Assembly: GCF_004348895.1 (NCBI RefSeq)
Contig: NZ_RRZK01000032.1
Location: 248,001 to 312,000 of the forward strand
From: Pseudomonas vancouverensis
Lineage (GTDB): Bacteria > Pseudomonadota > Gammaproteobacteria > Pseudomonadales > Pseudomonadaceae
Direction of reading: 5' to 3'
DNA: 64,000 bases
Below the pieces are notes generated by a model. It ran no database searches and was not told the DNA's origin. It saw only the letters and a program-made list of their open reading frames with translations. The translations under genes and the position numbers were made by a program. This document shows, in pieces, positions 49,532 through 58,050 of the stretch (position 1 is its first letter; every line of letters starts with the position of its first letter).

Positions 49532-50434
49532 ATGAACAAACTGGACCTGTTGCGCACCTTCGTCCGCGTCAGCGAAATGTCGAGTTTCACCTTGGCCGGC
49601 GAAAGCCTGGGCCTGCCGCGCTCGACGGTGTCCGAGCATGTCCAGGCCCTGGAAGGGTTGCTGGGCACCCGTTTGCTGCAACGCACTACCCGCAGGGTTC
49701 AGGCAACGCAGGACGGCCTGGTGCTGTACGAGCGCAGCAAGGATCTGTTGTCGCACATGGACGAGATCGAAGGCCTGTTCCGTCAGGATGAAGCCTCGCT
49801 TACCGGGCGTATCCGCATCGACTTGCCGAACATTCTCGGGCGTCGCGTGGTCATGCCGCGTCTGCCGGAGTTCATGGCCAGGCACCCGCTGCTGGAGCTG
49901 GAAATCAGCAGCACGGACCGTCGCGTCGACCTGCTTGCCGAAGGTTTCGATTGTGTGGTGCGGGTTGGCGCGCAACCGGATCAATCGGTGGTGGCCCGGC
50001 ATTTGTGCGACTTCGCCATGGTCAATTGCGCCAGCCCCGCGTACTTGCAGCGTTATGGCGTGCCGCAGTGCCTGGAGGATCTGGCGCAGCATCGACTGGT
50101 GCACTACGTCGGCGTATTGGGTGGGCGTTCCGAAGGGTTTGTGTATGAGCGCGACGGGCAGGTGCAGCGGCTGCCGATGAATGGCAGCGTCACGGTCAAC
50201 AGCACGGATGCGTATGAGTCGGCGTGTCTGGGGGGCTTTGGCTTGATACAGGCGCCGAGGATGGGCATGCATCAGTACCTGAACAGGGGAGAACTGGTGG
50301 AGGTGTTACCGCAGTTCAGCGCGCCGTCCATGGAGGTCTCGTTGCTGTATGCGCGGCAACGGCATCTGCCCTTGCGGGTCAGGGTGTTCATGGACTGGTT
50401 GGGGGAGGTCGTCAGGTCTGCTACGCAGATCTGA
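49532..50434 (+). CDS. LysR-family regulator of the SDR gene
   Basis: The 300-residue CrgA-like LysR protein has an N-terminal helix-turn-helix (residues 3-62, FTLAGESLGLPRSTVSEHVQ) and a substrate-binding domain ending VSLLYARQRHLPLRVRVFMDWL. It is divergent from the SDR oxidoreductase, with two shared-half-site palindromes in the 122-base gap. A short REP palindrome begins at the base after its stop. Confidence 0.87.
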   Translation: MNKLDLLRTFVRVSEMSSFTLAGESLGLPRSTVSEHVQALEGLLGTRLLQRTTRRVQATQDGLVLYERSKDLLSHMDEIEGLFRQDEASLTGRIRIDLPNILGRRVVMPRLPEFMARHPLLELEISSTDRRVDLLAEGFDCVVRVGAQPDQSVVARHLCDFAMVNCASPAYLQRYGVPQCLEDLAQHRLVHYVGVLGGRSEGFVYERDGQVQRLPMNGSVTVNSTDAYESACLGGFGLIQAPRMGMHQYLNRGELVEVLPQFSAPSMEVSLLYARQRHLPLRVRVFMDWLGEVVRSATQI

Positions 50435-50462
50435 TGTGGGAGCGGGCAGGCTCGCTCCCACA
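50435..50462. repeat. Single short REP palindrome
   Basis: TGTGGGAGCG, GGCAGGCT and CGCTCCCACA form one REP unit (10-bp outer arms) rather than a doublet. It directly abuts the LysR stop and lies in the convergent gap with the methyltransferase gene, where it may serve as the terminator. Confidence 0.85.
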
Positions 50463-50485
50463 GGGGCAGCTGTCAGTCGCCGGAT

Positions 50486-51208
50486 TTATACGTGGAAGTA
50501 GCCCACGCACGAATCGAACGGCAGGCGCTTGAGCTCGATCTTGTTCAGGTCCAGCACTTCACGCAGGGCTTTGGTTTCGCCCGGGAAGTTACGGTAGGCC
50601 ACTTCATCCAGCACCACGATGGCGCCTTTTGGCATGTATGGCAGGAAAGTCTGCAGGGCGACTTTGGTCGACTCGTACAGGTCGGTGTCGAGGATCAGCA
50701 TGGCCACGACCAGGTCCGGACGGGTCTTGACCCACTCCGGTACGGTCTTGACGATGTCGCCCTTGACCAGTTCGCAGCGCGGGATGCGGTTGACCGGGCG
50801 GAGCAGGTCGTTGGCGTCGATCATGTCCTGGATCAGCGACTGGTCGGTGTCGGCGAACATGGTTTCGTTGACGTCGGCCGGGTCTTCCTTCTTGTCGATG
50901 CTCTGGAAACCTTCGAAAGTGTCGAAGCCGACGATCGAACGGTTGATCGCGTACGGTTCCAGGATCATCGACAGGTGCATGTAGAGCATCAGCGAGTTGC
51001 CCTTGTACACGCCACACTCAATGATCGCGCCGGGTACTTCGGCGACTTTCTTGAACAGTTCCATGCGCGACAGCGCAGCGGTCACACCGATGCGGTTGGC
51101 GAAGACGAACGGCGCGTCGGCCACGTACTCGGCATCGACCCGTTTCAGGACGTTGGCACGGGTTTCGTTGTACTGGGCTTCGGCGGGTGTAATGCGACGC
51201 TTGGTCAT
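50486..51208 (-). CDS. TylF/MycF-family O-methyltransferase
   Basis: The 240-residue protein has SAM motif I in AIIECGVYKGNSLMLYMHL (residues near 61-80), the GFDTFEGF acidic loop, the metal and catalytic region LDTDLYESTKVAL, and VVLDEVAYRNFPGE. TylF-type enzymes are Mg-dependent sugar or phenol O-methyltransferases from antibiotic pathways and some surface-glycan loci. Its start overlaps the stop of the oxygenase gene (ATGA), so the two form a translationally coupled pair. No glycosyltransferase or peptide-synthase gene is nearby; the substrate is unknown. Confidence 0.8.
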   Translation of the reverse strand: MTKRRITPAEAQYNETRANVLKRVDAEYVADAPFVFANRIGVTAALSRMELFKKVAEVPGAIIECGVYKGNSLMLYMHLSMILEPYAINRSIVGFDTFEGFQSIDKKEDPADVNETMFADTDQSLIQDMIDANDLLRPVNRIPRCELVKGDIVKTVPEWVKTRPDLVVAMLILDTDLYESTKVALQTFLPYMPKGAIVVLDEVAYRNFPGETKALREVLDLNKIELKRLPFDSCVGYFHV

Positions 51209-52071
51209 TGCTGGATTCCCTGGAAATTCGAAAAGTCGTGGACATGGAAATAGTCTTTGAAACCGGCGCCGACGTCCGGGCAGGCGCTGTCGACGTTGAC
51301 CGCACCGCGCTGGTGGCGCAGGTCGTCGAGGTGCATCAGGCGAAAGTCCACACTGAAGCGGGTTTGTTGCGTGTAATTGGGCACGGTGCCGTGCAGGTGC
51401 GAACCGGAGAACACCAGCATGTCGGCGGTGTTGCCGGCGATGCGCAGCTCGCAGGCCTGGTTGATCTCCTCAGTCGGCACCGGGTGCTGGCGCGCTTCTT
51501 CCTTGACGTTGTCCTTGGCCCGTTGGCGTTGTACACCAATCCAGTCGGACAGGCTCCACTGCGCCGAGGTGTTTTTCACCGGCACGTCGAAATAGGCCGG
51601 GTTGATCATCATGGTCTGGTCGGGCTGGATGGTGTAGACCGGCATCCAGGTGTTGATCTGGCAGTCGACCCCGCCGTACCAGGTATCGCGATGCGGCTTG
51701 TACGCATAGCTGACGCCGGCGTGCAGGTAGTCGTAGTTGGGCACCACGCGGATGCGCGGTACGTCAAAAATGAATTCTTCGGGCGCTGCACCGATTTCGT
51801 CGGTGAAGCTGCGGATCAGTTCCTTGGCCCGCAGGCTGTTGGTGAACTGGCCCTTGAGGCGCGTGACCAATACCACGAACTCTTCCACCGGCATCATCGT
51901 GTGCAGCGCCTGATGGTTGGTCTCACCGTCAAAGGCTGCGGTGATGCTTTCCTGGGCAAACGTGCAGAGGTCCTTCGCTGCCTTCAATTCGGTGTTCAAA
52001 AAGATGTCGCCGGCGTAAATGGCGCTTTTGAAGTCAGCGTGCTTGCGCAGCTGATTGATGAATAAGTTCAC
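51205..52071 (-). CDS. Putative 2-oxoglutarate/Fe(II)-dependent oxygenase
   Basis: The start is GTG behind AGGGG (288 aa). It shows a facial-triad pattern: HRD (His127, Asp129), a distal His in SGSHLHGT (225 or 227) and an Arg eleven residues later (TRFSVDFR, Arg238) that could bind 2-oxoglutarate. The core YKPHRDTWYGG and MLVFSGSHLHGTVP resemble phytanoyl-CoA-dioxygenase-like hydroxylases. Substrate is unknown. It is the first gene of a two-gene unit with the TylF-like methyltransferase, suggesting hydroxylation followed by O-methylation of one substrate; that is inference. Confidence 0.7.
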   Translation of the reverse strand: MNLFINQLRKHADFKSAIYAGDIFLNTELKAAKDLCTFAQESITAAFDGETNHQALHTMMPVEEFVVLVTRLKGQFTNSLRAKELIRSFTDEIGAAPEEFIFDVPRIRVVPNYDYLHAGVSYAYKPHRDTWYGGVDCQINTWMPVYTIQPDQTMMINPAYFDVPVKNTSAQWSLSDWIGVQRQRAKDNVKEEARQHPVPTEEINQACELRIAGNTADMLVFSGSHLHGTVPNYTQQTRFSVDFRLMHLDDLRHQRGAVNVDSACPDVGAGFKDYFHVHDFSNFQGIQQ

Positions 52072-52205
52072 GGTACTGACCCCTGAATACTTTGGCTCTC
52101 TCTAGAGTCGGCAAAGCAGAAGCAAACTGAAGCACAATTGTGCAACGAACGAAGCAATGCCCGGCCCGCGCGACGAAATGCACGCGTCGCCAGGCCGGAA
52201 TGCAA

Positions 52206-52237
52206 ACACCCCGTCGCGATGACTCGCGCCGGGGTGT
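52206..52237. terminator. Hairpin after the PiT transporter gene
   Basis: ACACCCCG and CGGGGTGT enclose an inner GCG/CGC pair, giving a GC-rich hairpin 18 bases past the transporter stop on the minus strand. The T-run after it is short (TGTTTGC), so termination is likely but not certain. Confidence 0.55.
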
Positions 52238-52254
52238 CGGTAAAAGGTAAGCGA

Positions 52255-53868
52255 TCAGAACAGCTTGGTGAACAGCCAGTACAGACTGCCCGACAACAGA
52301 ATTGCCGCCGGCAGGGTCAGCACCCAGGCCATCAACAGGTTACGGATGGTCTTCATCTGCAAGCCGCCGCCGTTGGCGACCATGGTCCCGGCCACGCCCG
52401 AGGAAAGCACGTGAGTGGTCGACACCGGCAGGCCGAACATGTCGGCAGCGCCGATGGTCAGCATGGCCACGGTTTCCGCCGAAGCGCCCTGGGCGTAGGT
52501 CAGGTGGGTCTTGCCGATCTTCTCGCCGACCGTCACCACGATGCGCTTCCAGCCGACCATGGTGCCGAGGCCCAGGGCGATGGCCACGGCGATTTTTACC
52601 CACAGCGGGATGAAGCGGGTCGAGGCATCGATCTGCTGCTTGAACAGTTGCAGCTTGTCGTTGGTGTCGGCGTCGAAATTGCCGACCTTGTTCTTGTCCA
52701 TCAAGCGAATGGTTTCGCTGGTCAGGTACATGTCGTTCCGCACGTTGCCCACGGCTTCGACCGGGACTTTCGACAGCGAGCCATAACCCTTGACCTCGGC
52801 GCCGATGCTGCCGGTCAGTGCGGCGAGCGCCGGGACCAGCTGCGGCGTGGCTTCCTTGGTGCGCACGTAATCGGACAGGATCGGCCGCGGATCCGCCGGG
52901 GCCGGCAGCGGCGCAGCTTTCACCAGCGCTTGCTGGGTCACTTCAGCCACCGCCGCGAACTGCAAGGCCTGGTCCGCGGGCATGGTGCGGTTCAGGGCAT
53001 AGGCCATCGGCAGCGTGCCGACAAGAATCAGCATGATCAGGCCCATGCCTTTCTGGCCATCGTTGGAGCCGTGAGCGAAGGATACTCCGGTGCAAGTCAC
53101 GATCAACAGGCCGCGAATCCACCATGGCGGTGGGGTTTCGCCCTTGGGTTCCTTGTACAGCGCGCGATTCTTGACGAAAGCGCGCAGGGCCAGCAGCAAC
53201 AGCGCGGCACAGCCGAAGCCGACCAGCGGCGACAGCAGCAGCGCGTAACCGATCTTGGTCGCTTGCGCCCAATCCACGCCGCTGGTGCCATCGCGTCCGT
53301 GCATCAGGGCGTTGGCCACGCCGACGCCGATGATCGAACCGATCAGGGTGTGCGACGACGAGGCCGGCAAGCCCAGCCACCAGGTGCCGAGGTTCCACAG
53401 GATCGCGGCGATCAGCAGGGCGAAGATCATCGCGAAACCGGCGGACGAGCCGACTTGCAGGATCAACTCCACCGGCAGCAGGGCGATGATGCCGAAGGCG
53501 ACCGCGCCGCTGGACAGCAACACCCCGAGGAAGTTGAAAAAGCCGGACCAGACCACCGCCACATTCGGCGGCAGCGAGTTGGTGTAGATCACCGTAGCCA
53601 CGGCGTTGGCGGTGTCGTGAAAGCCGTTGACGAACTCGAAGCCCAGGGCGATCAACAGTGCCACGCCCAACAGCAGAAACGGCGTCCAGGTGGTGACTGC
53701 GGTGCCGAGTTCGTTGACGTCATGCATCAGGCTGTAAGCGGTGAACAGCAAGCCGATCGCCAGCACGATGACAAACACGACAATGGTGATCAGGCCGGGT
53801 TTCTTGTCGAGTTGCGGTCTGGCGCTACCGGTGGGGGTCGGGGCTGCGGTGAATGAGGGCGTAGCCAT
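52255..53868 (-). CDS. pitA: PiT-family inorganic phosphate transporter
   Basis: Low-affinity, proton- or metal-coupled phosphate uptake at the inner membrane. The start at 53868 gives MATPSFTAAPTPTGSARP; the frame extends further but through a REP element. The 537 residues have about ten to twelve membrane helices and the two PiT signatures: GFEFVNGFHDTANAVATVIYT (as GFHDTANAVA) near the N-terminus and FAHGSNDGQKGMG in the middle, plus the C-terminal GLPVSTTHVLSSGV. A long soluble loop (residues about 330-430) separates the halves. Confidence 0.92.
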   Translation of the reverse strand: MATPSFTAAPTPTGSARPQLDKKPGLITIVVFVIVLAIGLLFTAYSLMHDVNELGTAVTTWTPFLLLGVALLIALGFEFVNGFHDTANAVATVIYTNSLPPNVAVVWSGFFNFLGVLLSSGAVAFGIIALLPVELILQVGSSAGFAMIFALLIAAILWNLGTWWLGLPASSSHTLIGSIIGVGVANALMHGRDGTSGVDWAQATKIGYALLLSPLVGFGCAALLLLALRAFVKNRALYKEPKGETPPPWWIRGLLIVTCTGVSFAHGSNDGQKGMGLIMLILVGTLPMAYALNRTMPADQALQFAAVAEVTQQALVKAAPLPAPADPRPILSDYVRTKEATPQLVPALAALTGSIGAEVKGYGSLSKVPVEAVGNVRNDMYLTSETIRLMDKNKVGNFDADTNDKLQLFKQQIDASTRFIPLWVKIAVAIALGLGTMVGWKRIVVTVGEKIGKTHLTYAQGASAETVAMLTIGAADMFGLPVSTTHVLSSGVAGTMVANGGGLQMKTIRNLLMAWVLTLPAAILLSGSLYWLFTKLF

Positions 53869-53996
53869 ACCTGACATTCCTGAAGAGGGAAGGAGTATCA
53901 GTGATAATCGTTGCCAATTGTTACAAGGAGACTGCTCTGGGTCAGTGTTTGGTTTTTTTGCAGGGCCGCTGATCTGAAGTCGAGCGCGAAAACCAA

Positions 53997-54100
53997 TGTG
54001 GTAGCGAGCCTGCTCCGGGCGGCGTTCCGACGAAAGCGGACTGGCATTCAACATCTTTATTGAATGTTTTGCCCTCTTCGCGAGCAGGCTCGCTCCCACA
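53997..54100. repeat. REP doublet, second subfamily, before pitA
   Basis: The left unit TGTGGTAGCGAGCCTGCTCC carries the tail GGGCGGCGTTCCGACGA; the right unit is GCGAGCAGGCTCGCTCCCACA. The tail word is also present at 59754-59879 but absent from the 17430, 24251 and 46317 elements, so two REP subfamilies are present. Confidence 0.85.
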
Positions 54101-54115
54101 GAGTTGCAGGGATGT

Positions 54116-55138
54116 TCAGTAATCGCGCTGCTTGCGAAACGCCCAGCGCCCGGCAATCACGGTAAAGGTGGCCACCAGCGCTACCAGAATCCAGAAGCCT
54201 TCCGGATCACCCGACAAGGGGATGCCGCCAACGTTCATGCCGAAGAAACCGGCGATGATGTTGATCGGCAGCGCCAGCACCGTGACCATGGTCAGGGTGA
54301 ACAGCGTGCGGTTGGTCTGTTCGTTGATGTTGGCCGCAATCTCTTCCTGCAACAGCTTGATCCGCTCGCCCAGGGCCATCAGGTCGTTGATGATCAGCGC
54401 AAACTCTTCGGTGGATTTGCGCAACTCCTTCACGTCTTCCTTCTGCAGCCACTGCGGCGGGCGATTGAGCAATCGCAACAAGGAGCCCGGCTCCAGCGCG
54501 AGCAGGCGTTGCAGGCGCACCAGCACGCGGCGGTTGGCACCCAGTTCGGCGCGGTTGGTGGACAGGCGGGAGGAGAGCAATTCGTCTTCGATCTGGTCCA
54601 CGCTCTGGCTGGTCTTGCGCACGATCTGGGTCAGCACTTCGCCCTGGTCGCGCAACAGGTGCACCAGCAATTCCAGCGGCGAGCGAAAGTACTCACCGGC
54701 CTTTACCGATGAACGCAACTTGTCCACCGAGTGCAGCGGTTGCAGACGTGCGCTGATGATCAGTTTGCTGCGCGCGCACACCCACAAGGTCGAGACGTCG
54801 GAGGAGACCATGTTGCTGAGGTTGAACACCACGTCGTTGACCACCGCCAGCAACGCCGAGTCGATGTGCTCGATGCGCGTCGAGCGTGAGCCTTCATGCA
54901 GCGCTTCGAAAAATTCGTCGGGCAACTCCAGGTGGCTCTTCATCCAGCGCTCGCACGCCGCATGGGCGAGATTGAGGTGCAGCCAGAGAAACTGTTCGTC
55001 GCTGTCCGGCTGTCGCAGGTACTGCAGGGCCTCGGACGAATTGATTTCCCGACCGGCCTCGCCCGGGCGAAAACTGAAACCGTAAAGCAGGCCGAACAGA
55101 TCCGGGTCGCGATGGCTTTGATCGATGCTGTGGTTCAT
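54116..55138 (-). CDS. zntB: Zinc transporter ZntB (CorA family)
   Basis: The 340-residue protein has a large N-terminal cytoplasmic domain (residues 1-275), a long helix (LLQEEIAANINEQTNRTLFT) and two C-terminal membrane segments, with the signature GMNVGGIP in place of CorA's GMN-MPE loop. Homologues move Zn2+ with proton coupling. It is divergent from the chemoreceptor gene with a 274-base gap that holds a sigma-28-like promoter facing the other way. Confidence 0.9.
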   Translation of the reverse strand: MNHSIDQSHRDPDLFGLLYGFSFRPGEAGREINSSEALQYLRQPDSDEQFLWLHLNLAHAACERWMKSHLELPDEFFEALHEGSRSTRIEHIDSALLAVVNDVVFNLSNMVSSDVSTLWVCARSKLIISARLQPLHSVDKLRSSVKAGEYFRSPLELLVHLLRDQGEVLTQIVRKTSQSVDQIEDELLSSRLSTNRAELGANRRVLVRLQRLLALEPGSLLRLLNRPPQWLQKEDVKELRKSTEEFALIINDLMALGERIKLLQEEIAANINEQTNRTLFTLTMVTVLALPINIIAGFFGMNVGGIPLSGDPEGFWILVALVATFTVIAGRWAFRKQRDY

Positions 55139-55270
55139 GAGGGCTCGCAGGGAGAGAGGTCGTGCGCGGGTTTGACAGGTTCACCTGAGCGGCATCATCG
55201 CAAGGAAAAATGACGGTTATGTGACAGCAAAAAGACCGCAAAGCATTGCTCTACCGGTGGTCGGATTTTT

Positions 55271-55298
55271 CTCAAGAACCGCTCTGGCACGCCGATTA
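55271..55298 (+). promoter_or_regulatory. Sigma-28 (FliA) promoter of the chemoreceptor gene
   Basis: CTCAAG, a 14-base spacer and GCCGATTA match the FliA consensus (CTCAAG-N14/15-GCCGATAA) with one mismatch. It lies 115 bases before the chemoreceptor start, placing that gene in the late flagellar/chemotaxis regulon. Confidence 0.75.
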
Positions 55299-55412
55299 CG
55301 CATGAGTTAAGTTGCGCGCCCTCGGCCCGTCAGCCGAGACCGCAGACAGGGAAGTCCGGACATCTTTCACGCCATTGCAGGCGTGCCTCATTCCTGTCAT
55401 GAGTACCTTTCG

Positions 55413-57038
55413 ATGCATTTGCAAAAGTCCCTGAGAGCGCAAATTCTCGCCCTGCTGAGCGGCAGCCTGCTGGCGACGCTGTTGATCGCGCTGGCCTGCT
55501 TTCACTTCCTGTCCAGCGGCGTGCAAAGCTACGCCAATCTGATCCAGGGTCCGTTGCATACTTCGCAACTGATCGACGAAGCCAACCTGCAATTCAAGAT
55601 TCAGGTACAGGAATGGAAAAACGTGCTGCTGCGTGGCAAGCAGCCGGCGGACCTGAGCAAGTACTGGTCACAATTCGAGGACCGTCAGCGCGACGTGCAG
55701 AACATCCTCGGCGAACTGGCGGTACAGAAGGGCATCGAACCGCAGCTCAAGACTCGCATCGAACGCCTGCGTGAGGAGCATCGACTGCTCGGCGCGGCCT
55801 ACCAGAAGGGACGTGATGCTTATGTGGCCGCGGGCGGCGATCCAACCGCAGGTGACAACGCAGTCAAGGGCGTGGACCGTGCTGCCAGTGAGCAAATGAG
55901 CGACCTGGTCAATGAGCTGCGCAAGCAGGGTAACGAGCAGTCGAAGTCGATCAGCGCGAGTGCCGAACAAACGGTGATGGTGGGCATCATCGTGCTGTTG
56001 GCGTCGGGCTTGTTGATCGGCCTGTTGAGCCTGTGGCTGGTCAACCGCAACCTGGTCGAACCGATCCGCAAACTGATCGACTACGTGGCGCAACTCAGCC
56101 AGGGCAAGTTTGCCGAACGCGTGGCCAGCAGCCGTCAGGACGAACTGGGCAAACTGGCTATGGCCGCCAACACCCTGCGCGACTTCCTCGCGGAAACCTT
56201 CAGCCACTTGCAGCGCAGCGCCTCCGACCTGGACAGCGCCAGCGGCGAGCTCAACTCGATTGCAACGGTCATGGCCGGCGGCACCAGCGAACAGTTCAAC
56301 CGTACCGATCAGGTGGCCACGGCCATGAACGAAATGTCCGCCACCGCCCAGGAAGTTGCTCGCCATGCCGCCGACGCTGCACGTGCTGCCGACGATGCCG
56401 ACCAGTCCGCCCAGCAGGGTGAAAAGGTCATGCAGGGCACCATTCACACCATCACCCGCATGCGCGGTGAAATCGCCAACACCGCCACTGTGATCCGCCA
56501 ACTGGAAACTGACAGCGGTCGCATCGGCAAGGTGCTGGAAGTGATTCGCGGCATCGCCGAACAAACCAACCTGCTGGCGCTCAACGCAGCCATCGAAGCG
56601 GCCCGTGCCGGCGAGGCCGGTCGTGGTTTTGCGGTGGTGGCCGACGAAGTACGCAGCCTGGCCCAGCGCACGGCGGCATCGATCATCGAGATCAACCAGA
56701 TCATTCAAACGGTGCAGACCGGCGCGATCGAAGCTGCGCAAGCCATCGAAAGCGGCCAGTCGCGCAGCGAGGAAAGCGTGCAGCAAGTGACCGAGGCCGG
56801 CGCCATGCTCGAACGCATCACCCTGGCCGTGGAAGCCATCCGCGACATGAATCGCCAGATCGCCACCGCCGCCGAAGAGCAGACCTCGGTGGCCGAAGAC
56901 ATCTCGCGCAACCTCACGGAAATCACCAGCATCGCCAGCACTAACCTGGACAACGTGCAGCGCACGGAAGCGGCGAGCAACAACCTGCACGGTTTGTCCG
57001 GGCAGTTGAATCAGGTGACGGCGCGTCTGAGCGCGTGA
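55413..57038 (+). CDS. Methyl-accepting chemotaxis protein
   Basis: The start at 55413 gives MHLQKSLRAQ (541 aa). Order: membrane helix 1 (residues 10-33), a periplasmic four-helix-type sensor of about 155 residues, membrane helix 2 (about 187-210), HAMP domain, then the cytoplasmic signalling coiled coil with the conserved tip IAEQTNLLALNAAIEAAR (near 380-397) and ADEVRSLAQRT. The ligand is not predictable. There is no CheR-docking pentapeptide at the C-terminus (ends TARLSA). It is driven by a FliA-like promoter. Confidence 0.95.
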   Translation: MHLQKSLRAQILALLSGSLLATLLIALACFHFLSSGVQSYANLIQGPLHTSQLIDEANLQFKIQVQEWKNVLLRGKQPADLSKYWSQFEDRQRDVQNILGELAVQKGIEPQLKTRIERLREEHRLLGAAYQKGRDAYVAAGGDPTAGDNAVKGVDRAASEQMSDLVNELRKQGNEQSKSISASAEQTVMVGIIVLLASGLLIGLLSLWLVNRNLVEPIRKLIDYVAQLSQGKFAERVASSRQDELGKLAMAANTLRDFLAETFSHLQRSASDLDSASGELNSIATVMAGGTSEQFNRTDQVATAMNEMSATAQEVARHAADAARAADDADQSAQQGEKVMQGTIHTITRMRGEIANTATVIRQLETDSGRIGKVLEVIRGIAEQTNLLALNAAIEAARAGEAGRGFAVVADEVRSLAQRTAASIIEINQIIQTVQTGAIEAAQAIESGQSRSEESVQQVTEAGAMLERITLAVEAIRDMNRQIATAAEEQTSVAEDISRNLTEITSIASTNLDNVQRTEAASNNLHGLSGQLNQVTARLSA

Positions 57039-57048
57039 GGCAAAGGGC

Positions 57049-57083
57049 TGTGTACCGGGTTGCTTACCGTGTCGGTACACAGT
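57049..57083 (+). terminator. Hairpin after the chemoreceptor gene
   Basis: CTGTGTACCG and CGGTACACAG are perfect 10-bp arms around a 15-base loop, 10 bases after the stop. No T-run follows. The FliA-like promoter of the next gene begins six bases later. Confidence 0.5.
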
Positions 57084-57088
57084 CGATC

Positions 57089-57116
57089 TCAAAACAGACC
57101 CGCGGGTGTCGATGAT
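57089..57116 (+). promoter_or_regulatory. Sigma-28-like promoter of the FlxA-like gene
   Basis: CTCAAA, 14 bases and GTCGATGA resemble the FliA consensus with the same spacing as the element at 55271 (three mismatches overall). It lies 34 bases before the start codon. E. coli flxA is a FliA-dependent gene, which supports the reading. Confidence 0.5.
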
Positions 57117-57149
57117 GGGGGAATCTGAACCCCACATGGAGTATCCCGC

Positions 57150-57587
57150 ATGGTCAACATTTCTTCCGTCACCATCACCCAGTCGCCCGCCACCACAACC
57201 AAGACCACCGCCAGCAGTGACACCACCGACAACTCATCCGTGACGGCGACCTCGTCGGCCGCCACCGACAGCAGCAAAGTGGCCGCCGGTGGTGCGCCGG
57301 CGTCGGGCGACAGCAGCTCCAGCTCCAGCAGTGAATCCGATTCGGTGAAAGAGCTGCGCAAGCAGATCGCCGAGTTGCAAAAACAATTGCAGGAAGAAAT
57401 GCAGCAGCTGCAGGCAGCCCAAGCCAAGCAGGAAGACGCCGACGCCAAGGCCGCCGATGTGTCGGCCGCTCAATCGCAGATTTCGGCGACGACCGGGTCT
57501 TTGCAGACGGCGACTGCATCGTTGTTACAGGCGTTGCAGGATGAGGGCGGGAGTACGTCGGGGGCGTTGGTTAGCACGTCGGCTTAG
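57150..57587 (+). CDS. FlxA-like coiled-coil protein
   Basis: The 145-residue protein is strongly biased: residues 1-65 are Ser/Thr/Ala-rich (a run of seven Ser in SGDSSSSSSSES), residues 68-100 are a Gln/Lys/Glu coiled coil (VKELRKQIAELQKQLQEEMQ) that matches the FlxA-like family, and the rest is Ala/Ser-rich. There is no signal peptide. The role of FlxA proteins is not known. Its promoter-like element and the chemoreceptor neighbour suggest expression with late flagellar genes. Confidence 0.75.
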   Translation: MVNISSVTITQSPATTTKTTASSDTTDNSSVTATSSAATDSSKVAAGGAPASGDSSSSSSSESDSVKELRKQIAELQKQLQEEMQQLQAAQAKQEDADAKAADVSAAQSQISATTGSLQTATASLLQALQDEGGSTSGALVSTSA

Positions 57588-57609
57588 AAGTGCTCAGCAA
57601 ACAATAAAA

Positions 57610-57636
57610 GCCGCACAACCTCTCAAGTCGTGCGGC
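57610..57636. terminator. Hairpin between FlxA-like and PepSY genes
   Basis: GCCGCAC and GTGCGGC (7 bp) enclose AACCTCTCAAGTC, in the 63-base gap between two convergent genes. A-rich flank (AATAAAA) on one side and CTTGT on the other; it could serve both. Confidence 0.6.
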
Positions 57637-57650
57637 CTTGTACTAACTGC

Positions 57651-57956
57651 TTACTTGTCTTGTTTATTCTTCAAGACCTTGCCGTTGGATGCGTCAATAT
57701 CGACATCCCATTCAATGTTCTTCGCATCGCGCAATTCAACTTCATATTCATAACCATTGAAGTGGTTATCCAGTTCAGTCTTGGTAATCGTTGCGCCGGG
57801 ATGAAGGTCCAGAGCGATCTTGTTCAGCTCCTCCAGCGGCTTGATTTTACCGTCCTTGACCAGTTGAGGGATCTCGTCGACACGAACGTCAGCCTGTGCC
57901 AAACCAGCGGTGAGGGTCAGGGCAGCGGCGGTAAACAATGCAGTCAGGGTCTTCAT
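57651..57956 (-). CDS. PepSY-domain periplasmic protein
   Basis: The 101-residue precursor has a signal peptide (KTLTALFTAAALTLTAGLAQA, cut before DVRVDEIPQL) and one PepSY-like domain: a helix LEELNKIALDLHPGATITKTE and strands YEYEVELRDAKNIEWDVDIDA. Such small PepSY proteins often sit beside two-component systems as possible periplasmic modulators; none is adjacent here. GGAAAGGAA is the ribosome-binding site. Confidence 0.82.
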   Translation of the reverse strand: MKTLTALFTAAALTLTAGLAQADVRVDEIPQLVKDGKIKPLEELNKIALDLHPGATITKTELDNHFNGYEYEVELRDAKNIEWDVDIDASNGKVLKNKQDK

Positions 57957-58050
57957 GGAATTCTTTCCTTGGTTAAGTTGTTCAAGTGAGTTCAGGTTAG
58001 TCGTATCAACTTAATTCAGACTTAATTCGTAAAAGCATCACGGTCGAGGA

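Noticed and set aside
52138..53856. Plus-strand frame of about 570 codons opposite pitA, rich in Gln, Gly and Arg
   Set aside because: Composition matches the reverse complement of membrane-helix codons. The minus-strand PiT signatures are unambiguous.
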